Assembly (NCBI RefSeq): GCF_900114185.1 | Contig: NZ_FOSE01000003.1 | Location: 434,001-498,000 of the forward strand | Source of the DNA: Cellulomonas sp. KH9 | Lineage (GTDB): Bacteria > Actinomycetota > Actinomycetes > Actinomycetales > Cellulomonadaceae | Direction: 5' to 3' | Length of the DNA stretch: 64,000 nt | Shown here: in pieces, positions 17,501 through 23,475 of the stretch | How positions within the stretch are numbered: position 1 is the stretch's first letter | Layout: every line of letters starts with the position of its first letter | Made by a program: the position numbers and the translations under genes | The notes under the pieces: generated by a model | Database searches by the model: none | What the model saw: only the letters and a program-made list of their open reading frames with translations | Told to the model about the DNA's origin: nothing

Positions 17501-19222
17501 GCGGTCGACCTGCTGCGACGGACCACGGACGTCGGCGCCGCCGAGGAGCACGCCCGGCTGCTCGCGGTCCTGCACCCCGCCGCGCTCGTGGGTGTGGCGG
17601 CGCTGCAGCCGGTCGCCGGGCGCTCCCTCGTCGGCCTCGTCCGGGAGCTCGCGGGTCGGTGCGCCGACGACGACCTGTGCACGGCGGAGATGCTCGACGC
17701 CCTGGTGGTGATCGGCGGCGACCCGCGCCCGCGGATGAGCAGGCGTGCGCTGGTCCGCTACCTCACGCACGGACTCACCGAGGCGCGGCGGTGGCTCGCC
17801 CGCGGCTCGGAGGCCTGCCCGGTGCCGGCCGCGACGGCGGCACGCCTGCTCTCGGCCCGCAGCGGGGACCCGCGCGAGGAGCTCGCGCTCGCACGTGCCC
17901 TGGCGGGGGTGATGGCCGGGGGCAACCTGCGCCGACGGTCGGCAGCCTGGGACGGCTGGGACCTCCTGTCCGAGGAGGCGCGGGCGTCGGTACCGCTCGG
18001 CAGGCTCCGTCGGCCGACTGCGGCGCAGCCGGTGGTCGTGCGGACCTCGGGCACGGCGTTCGTCGTGCGCGACTCCACCGACCCGGTGCTCGTCTGGCCC
18101 ACAGCGGCGCGGACCGGCAGGCGGGACGCAACCGGGCGCCCGCGGTCCGCAGCGACGGTCCGTCCGGCCGCACCTTCCGCACCGGCCGTGACCCGCCGGC
18201 AGGTGCGGGAAGTGCAGCGCCGCGCGTCCACCACGCCAGGTGGCACGGCGGCCGCCCGGTCGTCCTGGGGTGGGGACTCCGCTGTCCCCACGCGGTCCGC
18301 ACCACCCGTCAACAGGTCGCGCGCCAGCGGAGTGTCGGGCTGGGCGCCGGTTCGGGCGTGGCGGGACCTGCCGACGGCGGCGCAGTGGGTCGTCACCTCG
18401 CTCCTGGGGATCTGCGCGGCAGGCGCGGCGCTCCTCACGCTCCAGCGGCCCGGGGCTGTCGTGCTGTCCCTCGTCGGCCTGGGGGTGGCACTGGGGCCGG
18501 GGGTCGCAGGGGCGCGCGGCTGGTGGCGGCAGGGCGTCCGCGGAGCGGCCGCCCTCCTCGTGCTGGTCGGCACGGTCGCGTCCAGCAGCCCAGACCCCGA
18601 GGTCGCGACGCTGTCGGTCCGACTCGGGACGGCGGTGGTCGTGGCGGCCTGGCTCGCAGCCGAGATCGCGGTCTGGGCCCACCGGCAGGTCGGCGCGCCG
18701 TACGGCGTACCGGCTCTCGGGCACGGCTGGCCGACGCCCTCACCGCGCCGACACGGGGTGGCGCTGCGACCCACCGGTGCCTTCACCTGGGCCGCGCGTG
18801 GCGTCCTCGCAGCGGGCTGGCTGCTGGGTGTCGGCGCGTGTGTCCTGGTGCACCTCGACGGGGTCGACGCGGTAACCGAGCCGCTGGTCTACCGGGGGTT
18901 GGTCGCCCTGGCGTCCGGACCTGACGTGGTCGCCGCGCTCAGCGGCTTCCTGACGTACGCGACGCTGCCGGGTGTCGTCGTGGCCCTCGGTCTGCCCGCG
19001 GTCCTGCTGCAGCTGCTGAGCTTCGTCCACCACCCTGCGTCGTGGCCCGGTCACCGGGATCTCGTCGTCCTCGCGGGGGTGGTCGCGGCCCTGCCCGTCG
19101 TGCCCTTCGTCGTGCTCGCCGCCGTCTGGGTGCTCAACGTGCTGGTGGCGATCCTGGTGGTGGTGCTCGGCGTCGTGGTCGTGGGAGTCCTGCTCTGCCT
19201 CGCGCTCGGCGAGCGAGACTGA
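11531..19222 (+). CDS. giant STAND-like NTPase with helical repeats and C-terminal membrane domain
   Basis: GTG at 11531 overlaps the HEPN-CBS stop; ATG 11537 in the same frame is an alternative. About 2563 residues. Near the N-terminus is a P-loop, VGQAGIGRTTLL (61-72), with Arg in place of the invariant Lys, and a Walker B LLDDAH (228-233) followed by VVVVSTARS (259-267, sensor-like). These point to a STAND/AAA-type switch ATPase with altered nucleotide handling. Residues ~330-2150 are a very long Ala/Leu/Arg-rich alpha solenoid without Cys-rich or beta modules. A Pro/Arg/Ser-rich linker follows (~2170-2280), then a terminal domain with about eight to nine hydrophobic helices (~2285-2560). 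The architecture (sensor-like solenoid plus NTPase, membrane-anchored, paired with a HEPN protein) resembles conflict systems, but I know no characterised family with this arrangement. Confidence 0.8.
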   Translation: MSMSHAEGTGHPSSALPGATTSPGRSGAVLDLHEQVVVAVEQSIQDVRSADAGRAHIHEVVGQAGIGRTTLLARLRDRLAAPTGQGISPSAVVVTLSAAGETGSPDVAAMMLLGQVQHEVARWSAARRYEEVVARAWDDVRSSLPDTAIHLVALAVPGLEAVLTLKDLYDRAQEVRQHQRNLVEMRRAYAERDAAAGPDTTEQTVEHLRDLAADARRAGVPAPVLVVLLDDAHLARPDFSVWLTNLTSVVVSSDARSSVVVVSTARSPQHVPLVPHQRGPVPPSGGAHDGLLDLLRASDALDGVMEVRRWGDRADAPHAVAADALAGCGADEARALLRAHLERATGDTASARSLADAYVDARPPGPEGVAPGLVVDHARLIARKVQLGPVEQEWLAALPDSAHAAVLATAHDLLASDTPTGTSAAVVLALLATAGGQTLRTVLTDAAETCSARGVAEAIERLVHDGLLVEVPFPIGEDPAVALVSAAVGETARAHLRNAALLDDDALRRAHAAALGRQLHAVLPTIHDTVDGAAVPALLDGLRGLGIPRGVDADELRRAGVAELPRAVLLAAATGGAHERLTVLGRVPGDARDGAWCLLVAGLVRAARRRDVTPTDLRPFERAVMHAAESTTTAGHASYAVALVCRDVMADGDGPDAGGATALLHELALLHRRAAHVLLGVRSDPGMRRHGATLLGAHIDESGDVLDDERCDLARFYLEHDEPAAARAVLLPVLRSSDHAAILLAECLRADETDDAANEVPGLRPRLLELAGAHARAAVALWQLEPAAGAEHLERLRPHLLEDVAATEAFLELLPQDPAREDREAAIRACHRHARHLPPQRLAVALAGLARTVKDRQAARVHLESAIDEPVVAATLLATDDGRDPALQARVCAVLERAAEGTDRQSRADAAAAFAILSDDGVRERPGVIDALDALTQRRGTGRGQGAGSPDRRRVERWAADLARSRGNPSAVRVHVSAVLDRMRAAFPEGSPLPAGDAGHGYRELLVDVVEMLRREIHEARTALDDVTTVPEQSLDLCTLTVPVRGWVRRLAGDDSAEDRLAREVRGLGQAVLAAAAEDHPAAAVHRLRPSRGPRRDGQGLAPDDLRALYAAHSHEPAVLAALVRHAVRIDWMTDDGGSLYWRRLCEAAGTHPTAARHLLDTLRHMRRDGDVLDDERVAAGVEAASTAAAVDHEIAVAAFEAATSYRLPTVDHTFALLLEHAPFSARAARVCFRHLQHHAAGGDMTAGRPPMLTPGAHALLQAAARTAPDVARGYVEWLTREGVEPSDDDMQVVRRLSARLPVAAGALWARATDPADAFTALSRMARHARGCARGSGRRDHVVSTVARYGMPAALELTATGADAADVTASWIASARRDRRIAHWLLGRLDAGGRSRELMTAGAGADLVAAVGAALDHPVEAARHLPMLRALARHAGPTVARPVTWTLAPGVRRVVAAGLRPQVGSVERELLHLWVDGVAARPEEPAQHVELALGAAALLRPDLSRPLGDEDVHWARAVAALAPRSAAPAEVEDLVATARVLLRRGDTGAEVDVERLVALLAVSSSTEAWATWEPFAERVLGDPRTRRALADAARGAAATHSLLAALVALVDGEDPSRRAADVLRRLRHEAGYRTADSATGAMLALATVHLSLTRAQRDRATTYLAGCTRPGIRLAAALLGPLKDRTAALRPVVEAFVTEVALPGARVTVAELLLLADSAQEAEHALELAWILEKYLLAHPAVAGADRLRLRLVRLASRAHSPLRSGYVQPVLDRSRDDVDLALELVAADRLQEVLTDGERAAVTETLLAHAGDRLDVVQALVGRADPRSPDPRLVAALPGLLAAAPTDVDAALCALALGQHGGAPRTALREAFRCLTGPALRDPGLVVRVAERTVTRRAQAAATEWLVRMAVGSRALPSAQAAVAESRRALAQRRGRSTTHALVALATTPVARREAARHLQWTVAGRRMDERDAVAVLAVDREDPTARQRAVDLLRRTTDVGAAEEHARLLAVLHPAALVGVAALQPVAGRSLVGLVRELAGRCADDDLCTAEMLDALVVIGGDPRPRMSRRALVRYLTHGLTEARRWLARGSEACPVPAATAARLLSARSGDPREELALARALAGVMAGGNLRRRSAAWDGWDLLSEEARASVPLGRLRRPTAAQPVVVRTSGTAFVVRDSTDPVLVWPTAARTGRRDATGRPRSAATVRPAAPSAPAVTRRQVREVQRRASTTPGGTAAARSSWGGDSAVPTRSAPPVNRSRASGVSGWAPVRAWRDLPTAAQWVVTSLLGICAAGAALLTLQRPGAVVLSLVGLGVALGPGVAGARGWWRQGVRGAAALLVLVGTVASSSPDPEVATLSVRLGTAVVVAAWLAAEIAVWAHRQVGAPYGVPALGHGWPTPSPRRHGVALRPTGAFTWAARGVLAAGWLLGVGACVLVHLDGVDAVTEPLVYRGLVALASGPDVVAALSGFLTYATLPGVVVALGLPAVLLQLLSFVHHPASWPGHRDLVVLAGVVAALPVVPFVVLAAVWVLNVLVAILVVVLGVVVVGVLLCLALGERD

Positions 19223-19322
19223 TGAGGCGCGCAGCGGCGCCCGGCTGGCCGCGGGGTCACCGCTCGGCCAGGGAGATGCGACTCACGTCAACGACCGGTC
19301 CCCGGGTGCCGATGTCCGTACC

Positions 19323-20624
19323 GTGCCCTCACCCGCGTCGCCCCGACCCTCGACCCCGGTCCCGCTGAGGACGAAGGTCGGGCTGGGCGGCCTGGTCCTC
19401 GTGGCTCTCCTGGGTGCCACCAGCGGCATCAGCGGGGTCGTCGCCTTCGCCGGCCTCTACCTCGCGGTCACGGGCGCGTGGGCGATGCGGCGTGGCCGGT
19501 CCTGGCTCGGACGCCACAGCCGCGGGGCGGCCAAGGCGGTGCTCGCCGGCGGGCTCGTCCTCACCGTGGCCGGCGGGGCGATCGCGTCGCCCCCGGCGTC
19601 GCAGGTCGAGACGGCGGAGGCACCCGCCGCCGACGTAGCGACGCCGGATCCCGTGCGGACCCCCACCTCGGGCCCCACCCCCACGCCACCGACCCTCGAG
19701 CAGCAGGCCGCCTCGCTGCCCGCCCCCGAGCTCGCTCCCGAGGTCGACGTCGTCGCGGCCCAGCAGTCCGCGGCCCCGCGGACGGCCCTCGCCGTCGTCG
19801 CCCTGCTCGAGGTCAAGGGGCGGGCGCCGAAGACCGGGTACGACCGCGACCTGTTCGGCAGCGGGTGGGTCGACACCGACCGCAACGGCTGCGACACCCG
19901 CAACGACATGCTCGCCCGCGACCTGGAGAGCGAGACCTTCAAGCCCGGCACCCGCGACTGCGTGGTGCTCACCGGGACGCTCGCGGACCCCTACAGCGGC
20001 CGGGAGATCGCGTTCGCCCGCGGCCAGGAGACGAGCAACGCCGTCCAGATCGACCACGTCGTCGCGCTGTCCGACGCGTGGCAGAAGGGCGCCCAGGGCT
20101 GGGACGAGCCCACGCGCGTCGCCTTCGCCAACGACCCGCTCAACCTCTTGGCCGTCGACGGGCCGCTCAACATGCAGAAGGGCGACGGGGACACCGCCAC
20201 CTGGCTGCCGCCGCACAAGCCCTACCGCTGCGCGTACGTGGCCCGCCAGGTCGGCGTGAAGCACACCTACGGCCTGTGGGTCACCGAGGCCGAGCGCAAC
20301 GCCATGGTGAGCGTCCTGTCCGCCTGCCCCGACGAGCCGCTGCCCGCCGGCGCGAAGGAGGCGCCCGTGCCAGTGGCGCCGGAACCACCGCCTGCCCCCG
20401 CCGCCGCCCCTCCCGCTCCCGCCGCCCCCGCGCCGGCCCCGGCTCCAGCGGCCCCGGCACCCGCGGCCCCGGCTCCCGCTCCTGCTGAGCTCGGCCCAGC
20501 CGCGGTCCACTACAAGAACTGCGACGCGGCCCGCGCCGCCGGGGCGGCGCCGGTGCTCGAGGGTCAGCCCGGCTACGGCACCCACCTCGACCGGGACAAG
20601 GACGGCGTCGGCTGCGAGAAGTGA
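19323..20624 (+). CDS. membrane-anchored DUF1524/HNH nuclease with C-terminal excalibur domain
   Basis: GTG 19323 is the first start in this frame; no clear ribosome-binding site precedes it. The 433-residue protein has three N-terminal hydrophobic helices (about 19-36, 38-55, 70-88) and a Pro/Thr linker. Its nuclease domain (about 155-335) contains NGCDTRNDMLARDL, QIDHVVALSDAW (His245), NDPLNLLAVDG and MQKGDGDTATWLPP, typical of the GmrSD-C/DUF1524 HNH fold. A Pro/Ala stalk and an excalibur motif (CDAARAAG ... DRDKDGVGCEK) end the protein. It likely cleaves nucleic acid outside the membrane. It starts 100 bp downstream of the giant NTPase on the same strand and shares its nuclease family with the gene on the other side of that operon. 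Confidence 0.85.
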   Translation: MPSPASPRPSTPVPLRTKVGLGGLVLVALLGATSGISGVVAFAGLYLAVTGAWAMRRGRSWLGRHSRGAAKAVLAGGLVLTVAGGAIASPPASQVETAEAPAADVATPDPVRTPTSGPTPTPPTLEQQAASLPAPELAPEVDVVAAQQSAAPRTALAVVALLEVKGRAPKTGYDRDLFGSGWVDTDRNGCDTRNDMLARDLESETFKPGTRDCVVLTGTLADPYSGREIAFARGQETSNAVQIDHVVALSDAWQKGAQGWDEPTRVAFANDPLNLLAVDGPLNMQKGDGDTATWLPPHKPYRCAYVARQVGVKHTYGLWVTEAERNAMVSVLSACPDEPLPAGAKEAPVPVAPEPPPAPAAAPPAPAAPAPAPAPAAPAPAAPAPAPAELGPAAVHYKNCDAARAAGAAPVLEGQPGYGTHLDRDKDGVGCEK

Positions 20625-20694
20625 CCCGAAAGGGTTGGCCTGGACGTCGTGAGCGCTGGCACGCTGCCTGACCACGGACTCCGGGAATCGAAAG

Positions 20695-20828
20695 ATGCTG
20701 GACCAGGCCAACTTCTCCCCGGTGCTCAACGAGGACCGTGCGAGTACTGGATCCCGGCCGAGCGGCTCGAGGAGCTCAACGACGACGTCGTCGGCGCCAC
20801 CGAGGTCGTCCACACCTTCCGCTCACGG
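20695..20828 (+). pseudogene. frameshifted remnant of a small protein gene
   Basis: Two adjacent protein-like pieces lie in different frames: MLDQANFSPVLNEDR (from 20695) and CEYWIPAERLEELNDDVVGA then TEVVHTFRSR (20739-20828). Joined by a single frameshift near 20735 they would make a plausible helical domain with an aromatic WIPAE turn. Neither piece has a proper start with a ribosome-binding site or a full-length frame. I read this as the relic of a small gene. The remainder of the 449-bp gap between 20624 and 21074 holds the xylanase promoter. Confidence 0.35.
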
Positions 20829-20871
20829 GTCCTCCGGCGGCCGGCCGCGGTCGCCTGCGTCACACCCACCC

Positions 20872-20928
20872 TTGACGTCACCCGAACGGCTCCTTACGTT
20901 GTCACCCATCTGCCGCGTCTAACGTTAA
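20872..20928 (+). promoter_or_regulatory. xylanase promoter with LacI-like operator
   Basis: TTGACG (20872-20877), 17-bp spacer, TACGTT (20895-20900): a good housekeeping-type promoter. Just downstream, about +13 if transcription starts near 20907, is the even palindrome TAACGTTA (20920-20927) with a central CG step, in an AT-rich patch unusual for this genome. LacI-family repressors typically bind such CG-centred palindromes. This suggests sugar-responsive repression of the GH10 gene. Confidence 0.6.
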
Positions 20929-21073
20929 AAACGACGGGGCGGGAGGAAGTGGGCTGCCTCGGCCCACGCGCCGGTCGCCGACGACCGGTGGGGCGCCGGG
21001 TGGCGCACGGTCATGTCGACCGGATCAAGGGCCCGCGGCGACGGTGCGGCAGGGCCCGGGGGAGGAAGCGACC

Positions 21074-23002
21074 ATGAGGACGACCACACGAGGACCCGAC
21101 GGGGCGCCCGGGACGAGGGCGGGCTCCGCCCACCGCCTGGCCGCGCGCTGGCTGGGGACGGCCGCCGCGGTGACGCTGGCGGCGGTGGGTGTCGCCGCGC
21201 CGGTCCAGGCCGCCGGCACGGACGGGACGTTCGACGTCGAGATCCGCGTGGAGGGACGCGGCGGCACGGTCACGGGCGCCGGCAGCTACGAGGCCGGTGA
21301 GACCGTCGACCTGACGGCCACGCCGGGCAGGGGCCACGTGTGGGGCGGGTGGACGTCGCCCGAGCTGGGGTGGATCGGAGCCCGCGTCGGCTCGTTCACC
21401 ATGCCGGAGCAGGACGTCGTCCTGGAGACGTCGTTCCGCAAGGCGATCAAGCCGCTCAAGGACGTGTACCGCGACTACTTCGACGTCGGCAACATCTGGT
21501 CGCACGCGGGGACGTACGAGCAGGGGTCGCCGGCGTCCGAGACGATCGCCCGGCACTACAGCGTGATGACGGCCGAGAACGCCATGAAGCCGGACCAGCT
21601 GCTGCCGAACGACAACATCGACCCGGTGACGGGCGAGTTCACGTTCAACTTCGCGCAGGCCGACGCGTTCGTCGACGAGACGCTCGCGCGTGGCATGAAG
21701 GTGCACGGGCACGTGCTGGTGTGGCACGGGCAATCGCCGCCGCGCCTCAACAGCGGTGAGACGGGCGGCACGCGCCAGCAGGCCCGCGCCAACATGGAGC
21801 GGTACATCCAGGAGGTGCTCACACACTTCGACGGCCGCGCCGTCTCCTGGGACGTCGTCAACGAGGCGTTCGTCGACGGGCTCGCGGAGTTCGACCCGGC
21901 GACGCAGGACTGGCGCGACTTCCTGCGCGGCGGGCCCAACGGCGGGTTCTCCCGCTGGTACACCGCGTACGCCAACGGCGCGGACACCGCCGCGGGGGAG
22001 CACCCGGCGGACTTCCTCTACGACGCGTTCCTGTTCGCCCGCACCTACGACCCGGACATGCGGCTGGAGTACAACGACTTCAACGTCTTCCAGTCCGAGG
22101 GCAAGGCGCAGGCGATCATCGCGATGGCGACCGACCTCAACGCCCGCTACGCCGCCGAGCACCCCGAGGACCCGCGTCCGCTCGTCGAGGCCATCGGCAT
22201 GCAGTCGCACAACTACATCAACCAGACCCCGGCGTTCGCGTGCTCGAGCCTCACGCGCCTGCCGCGGCTCGTGGACGACGCCGCCGCCGAGTGGCAGCCC
22301 GGGGCGTGCTCGGACGAGGCGTCCGTCGAGCGGTCGATCCAGCTCATCACCGAGGCCGGGTTCGAGGTCAGCATCAGCGAGCTCGACCTGCAGGTGTGGG
22401 AGGCGTGGAACGGCCAGCCCGAGGGTGACGACCGCGCCGCGTACCGCGACCTGAGCGACCCGACCGTCGCCGACCGCATCTCGCGCGAGGGCTTCACCTA
22501 CTGGGTCGGCAAGATCGAGAACCGCGCCGAGCTGGAGCGGATCCAGGCGCAGCGGTTCGCCGAGTACTTCGCGGTCTACAAGACCTACGCGACGGACATC
22601 GACCGCGTGACGTTCTGGGGCCTGAACGACCAGCTGAGCTGGCGCTCGACCCACAACCCGCTGATCCTCAACAGCGACTTCTCCGAGAAGCTGGGAGCCG
22701 TCGCCGTGGCCGACCCGGAGCGGTGGCTCGGGATCCGCGGACACCTGTCCGACACCTCGAAGCTCCAGGAGGCGGTCGACCAGGCCGAGGCGCTCGACCT
22801 GCGCGGGCACACGTACACCGGCAAGAGCGTCGGCGCCGTGCGCAAGGCGCTCGGGCAGGCCACGCACGTCCTGGCCAAGGGCGGGCCGCAGGCCAAGGTC
22901 GACGAGGCGACCGCGGCGCTGCTCGACGCGATCGCCGCGCTCGAGCCGAACGGACCGAAGGGCCCCAAGCCGCCGAAGCCGCCGCACGGCCCGCACCGCT
23001 GA
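21074..23002 (+). CDS. secreted GH10 endo-1,4-beta-xylanase
   Basis: ATG 21074 is chosen because GGAGGAAG (21061-21068) precedes it; an upstream in-frame ATG lacks a site. The 642-residue product has a long Tat-or-Sec signal peptide ending near VQAAG, then a ~65-residue InlB/Flg_new-like beta repeat (GRGGTVTGAGSYEAGETVDL). The GH10 barrel follows (about 125-555) with WDVVNEAF (acid/base Glu264) and ISELDLQVW (nucleophile Glu436). A C-terminal helical FIVAR-like segment and a basic KGPKPPKPPHGPHR tail come last. GH10 enzymes cleave the xylan backbone; the extra modules probably attach the enzyme to the cell surface or substrate. A perfect-stem terminator follows directly. Confidence 0.95.
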   Translation: MRTTTRGPDGAPGTRAGSAHRLAARWLGTAAAVTLAAVGVAAPVQAAGTDGTFDVEIRVEGRGGTVTGAGSYEAGETVDLTATPGRGHVWGGWTSPELGWIGARVGSFTMPEQDVVLETSFRKAIKPLKDVYRDYFDVGNIWSHAGTYEQGSPASETIARHYSVMTAENAMKPDQLLPNDNIDPVTGEFTFNFAQADAFVDETLARGMKVHGHVLVWHGQSPPRLNSGETGGTRQQARANMERYIQEVLTHFDGRAVSWDVVNEAFVDGLAEFDPATQDWRDFLRGGPNGGFSRWYTAYANGADTAAGEHPADFLYDAFLFARTYDPDMRLEYNDFNVFQSEGKAQAIIAMATDLNARYAAEHPEDPRPLVEAIGMQSHNYINQTPAFACSSLTRLPRLVDDAAAEWQPGACSDEASVERSIQLITEAGFEVSISELDLQVWEAWNGQPEGDDRAAYRDLSDPTVADRISREGFTYWVGKIENRAELERIQAQRFAEYFAVYKTYATDIDRVTFWGLNDQLSWRSTHNPLILNSDFSEKLGAVAVADPERWLGIRGHLSDTSKLQEAVDQAEALDLRGHTYTGKSVGAVRKALGQATHVLAKGGPQAKVDEATAALLDAIAALEPNGPKGPKPPKPPHGPHR

Positions 23003-23007
23003 GTCGA

Positions 23008-23057
23008 CGAGGCCCCCGCGGGTCGCCGGTGGCAGCCGGCGCGCCTGCGGGGGCCTC
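23008..23057 (+). terminator. xylanase terminator
   Basis: Perfect 12-bp inverted repeat CGAGGCCCCCGC (23008-23019) and GCGGGGGCCTCG (23046-23057), five bases after the xylanase stop. The long loop is itself GC-rich. No U-tract, as is common in high-GC actinobacteria. Confidence 0.75.
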
Positions 23058-23475
23058 GCCGTCTCCACCCGCCCCGCCGCGCGGCGTCAGGCCGCCCCGA
23101 CGCCCGGATCGTGACCCAACCGTGCTCTGCGCGACCGGCCGCTGGTCCCGCCCCCGTGGGCGCCGTGCGCGTACCCTGGGAAGGAGGCGCGGCTCCGGTC
23201 CCCGTGAGCCGCCGCCCCGACCGGACACCGCCAGGTGCACGGCGAGCCCCTCGGTCACCGCACGGCGACGTCGGCGAGCGATCCTCGGAACGGCGATGAC
23301 GCGGGGCCACCACCCCGCCCCGGTGCTCCACGCAGGCGTCCGGCGACCCGGTGCCCGAGGTGGGTGCCCGGCCCGGGCTGCCGCGCGCCGGACCGGTCAC
23401 CGGCGCACGACCCGTGGCGGCGTGGGCGCCGGTGCTGTGCCGTGGTCGCGGGTGCGGATGTGCGAAGGAGGAGAT
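23058..23475. other. gap before the SNF2 gene, no gene seen
   Basis: 418 bp of GC-rich sequence with no frame that looks coding in either direction. The SNF2 ribosome-binding site AAGGAGGAG (23465-23473) ends it. No clear promoter hexamers were found. Confidence 0.5.
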
